From Aptenodytes patagonicus (lineage: Eukaryota; Chordata; Aves; Sphenisciformes; Spheniscidae), in assembly GCF_965638725.1 (NCBI RefSeq), contig NC_134950.1:12896101-12960100 (forward strand): 64,000 nt of DNA, written 5' to 3'. The position numbers and the translations under genes are program-made. Positions 13,976 through 25,017 of this stretch are shown here, in pieces. Below the pieces are notes generated by a model. That model saw only the letters and a program-made list of their open reading frames with translations. It had not been told where the DNA came from and ran no database searches. Every line of letters begins with the position of its first letter. The stretch's first letter is position 1.

Positions 13976-15837
13976 AAAGAAACACTGGGGAAGAATTCTT
14001 CTGAATTAATTTTGCCTCAGAGTAGACTGGGAAGCAGGGAGAAGAAGGGCTGTCGGGATCTAGAGAAGCTCCATCTGCTACACTGTATTTTCTTTTCCTG
14101 GCCAAAAGGCTCAGGCAGCAGGGCAGCGTGACAAATTCCTGCCTATCGCTTGAGTTGTCTTCGCCACCCAGGCTTTCTCTGGGCTCACCCTGACTGCAAG
14201 ATGAAGCACGCTGGCCTGCCCCCCGTTCACCGAGGTTGAAGCTGGGTCACAGCACCTCACTGCCGGCGTAACGAGGCATGCTTGTGTGAACAGCTACAAT
14301 AGCTTTGCTGATACGCAGGAACTTGCTTGGTGACCACAACTTATTGAAGCCCATTTGTTTTATTGGTCCAATATTCCTATGCCGAGCCGGTGGTTTAGGC
14401 TGGCAGTGGAGTAAGACCTCGGCTGCCTTTAGGAAGAGATTCATCTATGGCTTCTTTTTATCCCTGAAGCTGCCTACGCAGAGCAGCTGCAGCAGCACAG
14501 GCTCTTGTAGGGCTCATGTATCTCTGAGCCCCCTAAAAGCTGCCTCTTCCAGAGACGACGTTTTCTCCTGCGTGAAGCCAAGGCTAACAGCACCATGGCA
14601 AATCATGCCATGCAAACTCAGGCAAACAGCTTTACTTCAGTACAGTGGGAATTTGTATTCTGGCAGCTACACTGATGACTCGGGTCTTAGGGGAGAAATT
14701 GAGCAAATCTCTGGTGCTGACAAGGCACAGGAATTTCCTAAAGTTGCATTTTTTAATTCCTGTAGCTAATACACAAGGAGCCTTTTAAATGTCTGAGGGG
14801 AGGCAGGGGAAGGGGAGAGTCAGGCAAGGGAGGAAAGAAGAGAGGCAATATTATGACTTACGACTGAAACCATGCAGTCAGCTGCTAGGCCCCCTGCGTG
14901 GTGCTCAGGAATCGCTGCTCTCCTATCACTGATTTACCAGACAAAGGCATTCTCTGCATTGCAACACAGAGCCTTTGCAGACCACGTTGGTATCCTCAGA
15001 GGCAACGATGGCTGAAACCCCCAGCCCTGGAGGACTCCGCAATCCAAGCTGGCAGCCAACCGGCTGCTCTGGGATTTGCCCCTGGGAGAGCCTTGCTCTT
15101 TGTGTGTTTTACTTTGAGCTGGGGCCACATTTCACTTTGATTACTCATGTTGCTTTTTTGGTTTTTCTTCTTTTTGATTTGCTCTTAATCGTCTTGCTGG
15201 ATTTTTGTGCTTTGCTCATTAGACTGGTGTGTTGCAGCGTGACTGGCAGTCCTGGAGGAGTGGGAAAGGAACGCTACGTCCAGTGTATGTGAGGAGAAGT
15301 GCAGACGCTGTAACTGTTTGGACGCTAATGCTAACCTCTGGAGCCTGACTCCTGTGCGCTCTGCCTCTGTTCTGCAGGAGCTCATCACACGAGTCTGCGG
15401 GCAGGAGGAAGCTAGATGGTTTTGGTGTGCACATACAAGCAACTCTGACTCTGCTCGCCTACCTTGACGCTTGCAACAAGAAGACTGAAGCATGTCAAGC
15501 AAACTCCTGATTCCCTCCAGACTTAGTTGCTAAGCAGTTTCCTATGTTCAGGAGGGCTTGTTTGCCAAACAGCAAGTTTAAAAGCAAAAGAAACCTGAAT
15601 CCCCTTTTATTTTCTCATCAAATTTACCTGCCAAAGTTGAGTTTCTACCCAGGGATTTATGCCAGCTGATGCTACATCCAGTCATAGCTATGCTGGTATG
15701 GAAGGATATTTTGAGCATATATCCACTTAGAAAGAACAAAAAAACCCAAACCCAGAACCTGTATTTTACATGTCTACTAGAAGGAAATCTTTAAAATTAT
15801 CTATACAAGCAGTGCTTTGGCCTCAAAAGCTGTTCTG

Positions 15838-15900
15838 GTATAGACAGGTTCATTAGTCCATTTTTCAGGTTAGGGAAATACAGGGATACAGCTCACCTTC
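15838..15900 (+). repeat. Possible MIR/L2-like remnant
   Basis: CATTAGTCCATTTTTCAGGT followed by TAGGGAAATACAGGGATA resembles the common 'cccattttacagatggggaaactgagg' core shared by old MIR/L2 copies. Weak, one short segment only. Confidence 0.3.
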
Positions 15901-16829
15901 TCCAAACCAGCACGGTGATTAGATGGGACAAAATGGACCTTCCTGGATGAACGGACTGGCAAGGCAGAGAGAGGAAACAGCATCGCGGTACACTTACAAC
16001 TCATTCTGTGTACAGTAGTGTTATGAGGCAGGGTGTACAGCTGGGGTAGCTACATCTTCATCTAGGTGCCGTTAATAATCGATGGTGTGCCTGAGAGTCT
16101 TTACGTCTTGACAAAGCTCTAGGATCAGTCTTTATGTTGTCATGTCCTCTTTTCCCATAGCAGCGTAGGGGGGCTTTGGGAAATCCTGTCTTGGGAAGCC
16201 TGAGATTTCACAAGTTTCCTCTTCTGCTTTGGGGCAGAACCGAAATCAAATGGAAAAGTTACCGAAATACACTCCCACCCAACCCCCGCACAGGCACCAG
16301 GCCAAGATACTAACAGAACAACTCTATAATTATGCAATTAATTTATCAAAGCGCGGGGCACTTTGGTTCAAGTATTTGTTACAGGATCTTACAACATTTC
16401 CATTATGGTGATTCGTGACCAAACTCCTCGCCAGAGCTGGGGAGGTGCGATGTCCCTGCTGCCCATTGGGGAGCGCAAACCGCACCCGTTTACCCCCCCA
16501 CCTCCTAAAACCAACGGGCAAAGGCCAAAACGAGGAGTCACAAGCAGCCCTGAGGCAGAGCCTTCCTCTGCTCTCGCTTTGCTTGGCAGGGTTGCCCTTG
16601 GCAAGGCCAGCGGCGCCCCGGCTGCCACCCCCCCTATTTCCAGTCAGCGCCCCGGCCTAGCAGCGCTTCCTGGCTGGCGGGGGCCGCTTTGGCGCAAGGA
16701 CCGCCCTGCCGCAGCCCGCTCTCATCTCCCAGCCGGTGTAGGGGGGCGGCGAGGCCGCCTGGGGGCGCCCGCCTCAGGCACCCGGCGGGCAGGGCCGGAG
16801 GGAGCCAGGCCCGAGGCGCCGCGGTCGGG

Positions 16830-16845
16830 ACTACAACTCCCGGCG
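16830..16845 (+). promoter_or_regulatory. ZNF143/Staf (SBS) motif
   Basis: ACTACAACTCCCGGCG matches the core of the well-known ACTACAACTCCCAGCATGC element, bound by ZNF143/Staf at CpG-island promoters. It lies 225 bases before the C8orf76 ATG, a typical place for this motif. Confidence 0.7.
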
Positions 16846-16882
16846 GGCCGCGCGCTGCAGCCCCCCTCACACCGCCCTGCCT

Positions 16883-16893
16883 AAGATGGCCGC
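16883..16893 (+). promoter_or_regulatory. YY1/TISU-type element, AAGATGGCCGC
   Basis: AAGATGGCCGC differs by one base from the AAGATGGCGGC consensus shared by YY1 sites and TISU translation initiators. In such promoters transcription usually starts a few to about 30 bases upstream. Its ATG (16886) opens an out-of-frame upstream ORF. Confidence 0.55.
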
Positions 16894-17083
16894 TGCCCGC
16901 CGCGTCCCCTCTAGCCCGCGCCGCCCCTCACTCGGTGCTCCCCGGAGGCTCGCCTCCGCCGCGCCGCCGCCCTCGGTGGACCTCCCGGAGCGGCGGCCCG
17001 GCAGGGGGCGCGCTGCCGCCGCGCGGCGGGGGCCGCTCCGGGCGGAGCGGCGGGATGGAGCCGCTGCTGGGCTGGCAGTTTGA
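16886..17083 (+). other. Upstream ORF overlapping the C8orf76 start
   Basis: A 65-codon frame starting MAAARRVPSS in strong Kozak context (A at -3, G at +4). It is out of frame with C8orf76 and ends 28 bases inside its first exon. If the mRNA starts upstream of it, it would compete with the main ATG at 17055. The peptide is Arg/Ala/Pro-rich from the CpG island and is probably not a functional protein. Confidence 0.4.
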
Positions 17084-20000
17084 GGACTCCCTCTTCGTCC
17101 CGAGCCGGGAGCGGGGCCCGGGCGGCGGGGCCGGGCCGCCCTGCGGCGCGAAGCACTGCGAGCCCCGCGTGAGGAGCCGGGGGCGGCGGGCGGGCCCGGC
17201 GGGAGCGGCCGAAGGGGCGGCCTGGGTACGGCGGGGGCGGCCTCAGCCCCCCTGACGGGTTTGTGCTGTGCCCGCAGTGGTTTCGCAGCGAGGCGGACGG
17301 CGGGGAAGGCGCCGGCGGGCTAACGGCCAGCAAGTTCCGGGCGGACTGGGCCTACCGGCGGCAGGAATTTGAGGTATTTCCAGGGCTCTTGCACGGCCTG
17401 GGCCCTGGACCGAGCCTGGGCCTGGTCGGTGGAAGCTGTGGGGATATAAACTGGGGTGATCCTATAGTCCCCGGTGTGCTGAGTGAATGTGTACGTATAT
17501 TTATATAAAAGCCACCCGGCTGAGCCATGGCCTAGAGCTGCTAGAGTCTGTGGTGCGGTTACGTCCAGCTTGATGGCTCCTCGTTTGTGCTGAAAACACG
17601 ACAGCCCCACGGGCAGTCGCGGTGACCTGGTGAAGAGCCGTCCTGCTGGCTGAGCTGTGGTCAGGCCACGACGGGTAACTGTGTTCTGGCAAGCTCCCCC
17701 AGCCAGATGTCACCTTTCCAGGAGTCGGCGTGAAGTCAATGTAAATTGGCCAGAAACGCTGCTCTGCACCCAGAGCTGATCCAGATCAGGCTTGCACATC
17801 CGAGTGGTTCAGTAGTGAGCGGAGCTGGTGTTTGTGGCCATGGAAGTCATGGTCAGCCAGAGTTAAGCATGTGGATTTCTCTGCTCCTGGGGATAATACC
17901 ATGTCCCACAAAGGCTGTTAAATCACTGGCAACCACCTGGCTGCTGCTCACCTTTCTCGGAGCTCCCCCCGCTGTCAGCTGACTGTAGTTGTCAGGCTCC
18001 TGACATTTGGCTCATGAGCCTCATCGTTAATTGTCCCACCTCTCTGCTGTCTCCCCTTGCTCTGGATGGCTGGTTGTGCCTTTGGGGTGCATTTATGTTC
18101 CCTGTTTCTGTTCCTGCCTGCTGTAGTCCTAGACCCTGTCCTCCCTGCCTATGTCCTGAGCCGCATTCCTGATTATTGATACTCTCCTGCCTCTATAGTC
18201 CTAGTTGCAGGATCCAGTCTTTTGTTTCCTTGTTTCCTGGTTGAAATCAGCTGCTTCTGCCCTTGTTTCAGCTGTCATAGCATCTTGTTCCAGGCTATGC
18301 TTTGCATTACAGGCTCCCTGATTTCAAAGCCCTCAGGCCAACTTCTGACTTCACTCTTTTTGCCTTGCCCATTGGATTTGTGGATCTTTTTGTACCTCGG
18401 TTGGCACTGACTTCTGCTTTTTAACATTATTCCAGCGCTACTGTTGCCTTGTCTATACCTGACAGATGCTTTCCAATCTCAGCTGAGACACCCTGAAGGG
18501 ATTCATAAGTGTGCTGAGAAGAGAGATGCCTCAGGCTGCGGTCAGACATGGCTGCTGACCCTCAGGAAGAGCAGATTGCTCCTTGCTGTGCGCTGTGGTG
18601 CCCTCTCAGGAGAGAATGACACCCCCTCAGATCTTCCAGTGGAACAGACCGTTGCTTTCTAATCCTTTTCTGTTGCAGTGATCCGTGTTAAAAATGTCTA
18701 GTCTTCAGTCTTATTGCTAACCTGGATCACTGCAACACAACCAGAATCAGACTGCACATAAAATTACCAGAACTAGACTGCAAACAAAATTACATTTTCA
18801 CCAGTGGTTGCTGCACTCACTGGGCAGAGGGGAGCTCCCTCTTTTGCTTGAGAAGGAATGTGAACATAACACCAGGGAAGAAAAATATTTCAGCCATTTT
18901 GCTAGGAGTTATTTAGGGTATGTTGCCTGGATGCTCTTTCTGTTAGAACCATTCAAGTTTGCAAGGAATAATTAAATATTCATTTTGAGAGATGGGAGAA
19001 TGAGCACTGCTCTTTAGTCTTCTGCTCTGAGCACTCACATGGAGGGGGAGGAACCAAGATTCCAGTCTTAGCTTCACTGAATACTTAATTTAATGTATTT
19101 AAATGTTAATTGGAGTCCTGCTGAGTGCCCTGAGCATTAAGCTACAGAAGTATTGCTCATTCTTGTCTTTTTCTTTAGCCCAATTAACATTTAATAATTT
19201 CATGCAAATTAGAACCACCCTACAGGAACGCTGGAGATTCATCTTCCCTGCGGTATTCTCCAACTTGCTGGTTATTCATGTGAGGTGAGGTACTTGCAGG
19301 TTCAAACCTTCCCATGGAGAATGTCATGGATTTGAAACAAAGTCCCCCAAATTTAGGATGAGTGCTCTGATCACTAAGTTGGTAGCTGGGGAAAAGACGC
19401 CTTGTGTCACATATTGCCCAGGTCGGTAGATGATCCCTTCTGGATCAGGCCTGGTGGGGGAGAGGTGGACAGATGTGTGGTGAATCCTGCCAAGGCTTAA
19501 ACACGAGTTAGGATTGAGGTTGCTCATCACCGTCTAGACTTGGCTGTGTAGTACCGGGGCCCTCATGTGTTGCTAGCATAGGTGGTAGCTGAGTCCAGAG
19601 AAACGAAAATGCGGACTTCAGCTCCTGAACTCCCTTTGTGACTGTAGTCATAAACAAAACATACTGTCAGGCTTACCTTTAAATGAAAACCTCTCACTGT
19701 TTTGTTTGGCTTTTCTTTTTGTCGACACTACTAGAAAGCCCTGTGTGAATACTCAAACTGCTTACTGCTCTTACCTCCCAGTAACATTGCAATGAGACGA
19801 GATGTCCAAGAGGGCCAGGCTCGGTGTTTATCTCGCCTAGGAAGGCACAAGGAGGCTCTGGATATTGCAGAAAAAATGGTAAATAATGCAATCTTTCTTT
19901 TAGGCTTTGAACATGAAAATATTGCCAGTAGTTCTTTTATATGGACCATTTTTTGGAAAAATAATCTTCAAGTGTATAATCCTTCAGGATGTTCAATCCT

Positions 20001-23000
20001 CAGAGTATTTGGTAAACAGAGGGTAACTGTCACTGCAGATATAATCACTCTTTAGAAATCAGAACACCCTGTACCACAATGAGCTCCCTGTGCAGGGAGG
20101 CTGGTAGTCCTGGAAGGGACTAAATATCATGCTCTGCCAGGCAGAATTAATGTAATGTAATAGGAATTATAAGAAAGGGGATAAATGAGTGCTTAAATCT
20201 TTCCACTGTAAAAGTGATGGTTCAAAACTCCCTTTTATTTCCGTATACTTGCTGCCAAACTGCCACCAGAAATTGAGTTTTTCCCATAAAGGAAAAAGTC
20301 CAGAGGCTCTGAAGTCTGCTAGAATTTTACTGCTGCTGTTTATTTTATATAAAAGGTGTTTATACTACAAAGAAGGGCAGCTGTATAAAACTCTGAAGGC
20401 AAATAAACAAATGACAACATTTGGGGCCTTCTTCCCTTTCAAACTGGGACAAGGCAGTTAGAGGGAATGCTGTCAGCTTGATTGTGCATGATGTGTCACG
20501 TTGTATCATTTAAAATTAAGAGCACAGTTTAGTACAATTTTAAAATTACCTTTAGTGATATTTGTATGCTATTATTCAGGGAGACATTTTCTTAGGCTCT
20601 GAAGGATGATTCTGTTCTACTCCTGTTTTTAATCTGTTATCTTTTGTTTCTAGAGAAACGGCGCTACTAACACAGATCACTTGACAACGGTTCTCAACCT
20701 GCAGTTTGCCATTTACCAGGGTCTAGAAAATGTAGAAAAAAAGATCACGTGTCTGCAGCAACTGATCTGCTTACATCCTTTCAACCCTTGGTACTGGAAG
20801 TTACTTGCTGAAGCTTATATGAGCCTTTTACAAAATTTGTCTCCATTAGTCATTCCAGCAACAAATCTAAATCAGTCTGAAGAGGTTAGTGTAAGTGATA
20901 GTAGTTTCAAAACATCAACTGGAAGAGAGATTAATTTGCAGCCTCACAGATCAGACGGCCAGGAAGAAGGCCCTTGGTCCAGCCTTGCTACAGAAACAAA
21001 GAGGGAGAATGCAGTGACTTGTAGGAGCAGCCAAGCTGTAAAAGAATTCCTCTGCACTTCTGAAGAACTGGAAAGGATGGATGAAGGGAAACACGCAGCC
21101 TCCGAGTCCTGGGAGCAGAACACGTCGAAGAAAGTTGGGATAAAGGCATGTGCCTCGTTTATTAGAGCAAGGTAACTAAACGTATTCTTAGAATAATGTT
21201 AACTTCTCCCAGTTGAGAGATTTAAAGCATATTTTTCCCAGCCTTAATATTTTCAGTTTACATTTTCAATTTAAATGTTTGTTTCAGCATTGGCAACGCT
21301 AACTTACGAGCACCCTGCTATTGCTTCAGATCTAAAAAACAAAATCCACTAGCATGGTAGCTGTGAACAACCTAAATCTGAGTGGAAAGAGTAAACCAGT
21401 GTCATGCACTGTTGAGAAGAAAAGCGGTTTTTAATGACCTTATTATATGAATCTTTTCAAGTAATTATATACAACAGCCTGTTAAAGCATGACTGTTTCC
21501 TGGTTTGGTATTAAAGATGCAGCAGCAGAAATGCCCCAAAGGGAAGGCCAGCCAGTCTTCCTTCTGCAAGTGCCACCTGTCTTATTTGCTTGAAGCCTCA
21601 TGCTTGAGCGAAAATGTATTTTATAATAATACCCCAATCTGCATAATGGATGAGGTTGAAAAATGAACTCTGTGACAGCTGATTGACAGGGCTGCATTAA
21701 AATGCTCTTTCCTTTTCTTCCCTCTCTTCCTAAAACTCTTGCACACAACAAAAATCCCCAAAACATAATCTTTCAAAGAGATAGTTGGGAACTGTTTTTG
21801 TTAAAATAGTCTTGGATTTTTTTTCCCCCTCTTGCCTCTCAATAATGTATGAGTCACCGAACATATTTAAAGCCATTTTATGAACTTCCAAAAATGTTTA
21901 CAGAGAACACTTTATAACTGCCCTCTTAGGGCAAGATTTAAGAAATGTAAAAAAAGATATAGTAGCTTTTAACTGTACTCAGACTAAGAGACAGTGACTG
22001 TAATTGCTACTTGGGAGAATTTAATAGATTTAGTACTGATATTGAATATTAAAGCTACCTTTGTATTAAAATAATTTATGTTGCTTGTTTCGGTGTGTAT
22101 TGTTCAGCATAGAGACAATTATAAATTGTGGGATTTCCTTGCTTGGCTGCACAGTTTCACAAAGTGTTATTGTGGTTTATATTTGCAGATACACTTGTCC
22201 AGGGTAAGCTTTTCCCCTGCCCAGGGCTTATGCATCAAATAGGTTGTCTAATATTTTCAGGTCTGTTGGATTTTAAGTGAGATGTGGATGTTGCATAAAC
22301 ATACATGCAGGGCAAATTGCACCTGGAAAAGGGATGTTAGTATTGCTTTTTGTAGGAAATAAGGTTCTGTGTTAAAGCATCATGAATAATTGACTCTTCT
22401 GGTTTTGTCAACAAAAAAACCATTGGAGACATGGTTTTGTTTCATTTTCATTCTTTCTTACGTTATGTTGATGCAAATTTTGAACAAAAACACTTTACCA
22501 ATTAAAAATACTTTCCATTTTTACTTTGAATTTCCCGGTTAAAACGTTACTGAATTTAGAAATGGTTTGTTGGCTCAGACTTGTAAATGCCGATGTTTAT
22601 AATGCTCAAATGAAAACTTTCATCTAAGATCTTAAGTCTTCTCTTCATAAAAATATACATCTTTATTACAACACGTGCTTCATTTAACTTTGGTAAATGT
22701 GATGAAAAAAATCGGGTTTGTTCGTTATGCATAAAGCTTGAATTAAACATAGTTTCAGTAGTGATACTACTAAGTCCCAGTGGTCCCTTGGTTGAATGTA
22801 CTTAGATATTTCCTCTGCTGACATGTTTTACAGTCCTTATGTGAGGAAGACTCTGGAAATTGCCACTGCTCTCTCTGGTCGAGCAGTTGGTGATGGGGTC
22901 CCTCTGTGACATGAAGCCACATTGTGAGCACAACGTCTAACCTTCACCGAATTATGGTGGTGACTTCTGGGGCACTGCCTTGAACCTAAAACTGTGATGA

Positions 23001-24957
23001 AAGCTTTTAGAAAATATTCCAGGGTTGGCCTGTGTGGGGAGGATGTTTGATATTTCTAGCTTTTCAGGTTACAAAGATAATCACTGCCATAGGCAAAAAT
23101 GTGCTGCTGGCTTGTTAGGCCTTAATAAGGATGTGGGACACCTGACGTACTGCAGTTAACGCTAGCAGATCTGAGCTTCGCTTTTGAATTGTGTGATGAA
23201 TACATGGGGAGAAAAACGTGCAGAGCAACCAGAGATATTTGGCGTGTTGTTTTTAAAAAATACTTCTCAGTACTTCTCTCATAGCACAGATATACTGTAC
23301 CCATAGTAGGTTGATACGGATGTATTCATTTCTTTGCAGTTTTTGCAGTTGGCAAAAGTCAGGAAGAAGAGATGGTTTTAAAGTATTGTATTTTGTTTGG
23401 TTTTAGGTTTGCTGACTTACCCTTTTGCCAGCTGTGCCTTTTTTTAACTGCCTCTTTCATTTCAGGCTTTTACTTCAGCTTACCCAGTTGCAACAGTCAT
23501 CCTTTGTGCTAGAGAGTAACGTAAAAGGTCAAAAAGAAATTGATGACAAAGTGGCACGACTTGGTTTCAATGGAAACTCCTTGCTGTTGATGACCAAGGT
23601 AAGGGGATGTTTCATTGTGTGCAAGTTCTCAGCTACACGTAGGCTGGTTGAGGTACCCGAGCCAGTTCAGGCACAAAGTCCTGTAAGTGTGACACTCCCC
23701 TGAGCTAATTAGCTGTGCCAGGAAGCAAGGTAAATTAGCTGGGGCGGGTTGCCCTGGTAGTGTGTTATCTGGAACTGACAGTGATACCTATATAGTGCTG
23801 GCTTGCGTCATGCACGTGTATCTCTGTTCTGCTGAGATTCTCCTTTCGGGAATGCTCAGGGTTGTTAAGTTTCTCATTGGACTTGTATTTGCAGAAGCAT
23901 CATCACTGTGCATTTCCTGGGATGCAGATTTTGTCTCAGGAATTTTAGATGCCACAAAGTGATTCACAAGTATGAAATGGAAGTGGAGATTACTTTGATG
24001 GCTACAGCAGTATTAAACACTTCCAGAAAAGATGCTAACCATTTTCAGAAAAAGCCAGAGATCCTTTTACATGATTTCTTCATTCTGTTTGATGCACTGG
24101 GTTCTAGTTTTAAAGAAGTACAAAGGAGGAGAGTAACATTGCATGACTTTATTCATAGAGATTAAACATTTTTAGTGCTATTTATAGAGTTTCTGACTTT
24201 TATCTTGAGGAACAAAAGGAAGCCAGCGAGATTCTAACTTTGCTGTCAGTATTACAGCTTTAAGTTAGTAAAAGCCAAGCCATTGCCGGGTTGACAGGCA
24301 GTCTTGTGGGATTTCACCCGTAAGAGGGCAGTAGCATGCAGATTATCTCAGGTTTTGAAAAGGCTGGGAAAAGAAACTTCTCTCCTTGCTTCCCGTGGTC
24401 CGACACCCCCCAGGAAGAGATCAGAGTGTTGGTGCTGTTGCAAGGTGAGCATTGAACGCAGAGTTGGCATTGAGATTTCCGCTGCTACTCAGAGAGTAAA
24501 AATCCCCCCGTACAAGTGTAGCCAGAAGCTGGCGGGGTTGTTCAGCTGTGAAGCTCGGGCTCTCAGTTCTCTGTGCTTATTGCAGAATGCAACAGACAGA
24601 CAACTTGATCGCGACTTGGAAAGTTCTCCTGGACAGCATGTGGTTCATGTGTCAAAGGCTTTTCTTGTAAAGATCTGTTATTAATGTCATATTTGCTGTT
24701 TTCTCTGCAAGTTATTTTCTTGTTTCCCATCTTTCTTATTCTGTTTGCAGGTTATGGGGCAGGATCTTATACCAGAAAAACTAAAAGAGGAATTTCAGGG
24801 TGAAGTAAAATGCATAGGCCCTTCAGCCCTGTCATCATTGGTAACTGCATCAGCCACAGAATTTGAAATCAAATGGTTTGGTAATCTCCAAGATGATTTA
24901 TGTCACTTTGACAGACAATTCTATTCAGATATATATCTCCCACCTTTGGTAACTTAA
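17055..24957 (+). CDS. C8orf76: C8orf76 homologue, TPR-like protein of unknown function (six coding exons)
   Basis: Coding exons: 17055-17168, 17278-17373, 19735-19878, 20654-21171, 23466-23598, 24751-24957. All introns are GT-AG and the phases agree, giving 403 residues (human about 380). Recognised by landmarks kept from the human protein: FEDS near the start, CEPxWF across intron 1, [45 protein letters not shown] and a C-terminal CxFxxQF-type ending. Residues ~80-190 look like TPR-type helical pairs ([28 protein letters not shown]). Residues ~190-285 are a poorly conserved polar linker. No signal peptide or membrane segment is visible. Function is not established. The start at 17055 is chosen by homology and by its strong Kozak context. 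It lies on the ZHX1 strand; in humans ZHX1-C8orf76 read-through transcripts are known. Confidence 0.93.
19262..19405 (-). repeat. Ancient tRNA-derived SINE remnant in C8orf76 intron 2
   Basis: On the minus strand the order is TTAGTGATCAGAGCACTCAT (A-box-like), then a GGGGGACTTTG linker, then TTTCAAATCC (B-box-like), then a second TTTGAACCTGC motif. This is the layout of tRNA-headed SINEs found in reptiles and old bird DNA (the '...gtggttagagcactca...gttcaaatcc' pattern). It is heavily diverged with no clear ends; the family is not assigned. Confidence 0.42.
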
Positions 24958-25011
24958 AGGTTTTGTTGTATTTATTCTCTTATCTCCAAAAGATTATGGA
25001 ATGATATATGC

Positions 25012-25017
25012 AATAAA
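25012..25017 (+). terminator. C8orf76 polyadenylation signal AATAAA
   Basis: A canonical AATAAA 55 bases after the C8orf76 stop, giving a very short 3' UTR. Confidence 0.75.

Larger units (their letters stand above)
1359..16600. other. ZHX1 3' UTR followed by long intergenic spacer
   Basis: No conserved coding sequence was found. The first part must be ZHX1 3' UTR, but its end cannot be fixed. AATAAA candidates lie at 3949-3954, 5445-5450, 9166, 9233 and 9275, and an ATTAAA at 4348. A 16-G run is at 2647-2662, a T-run near 7571-7592 and an A30 run at 8638-8667. Faint ancient repeats are listed separately. Open frames up to 154 codons (for example 14305-14769) have no recognisable protein and look like chance. 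Confidence 0.6.
16600..17345. promoter_or_regulatory. CpG island promoter of C8orf76
   Basis: A sharply bounded GC- and CpG-rich block in otherwise AT-rich sequence, covering the first exon, the 109-base first intron and part of exon 2. There is no TATA box near the start. It holds a ZNF143-type site and a YY1-type element just before the coding start, the usual make-up of a housekeeping promoter. The region yields several long but meaningless open frames because of its composition. Confidence 0.85.

Noticed and set aside
14305-14769. 154-codon plus frame in the ZHX1-C8orf76 spacer
   Set aside because: No domain, signal or homology recognised, no promoter or poly(A) signal nearby, and other frames are open too.
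16363-16884. 173-codon open frame upstream of C8orf76
   Set aside because: It lies in the CpG-island shore, is Pro/Arg/Ala-rich by composition, overlaps open frames in other phases and has no family resemblance.
16689-17255. 188-codon plus frame and 140-codon minus frame over C8orf76 exon 1
   Set aside because: Composition-driven shadows of the GC-rich promoter; the conserved protein uses a different frame.
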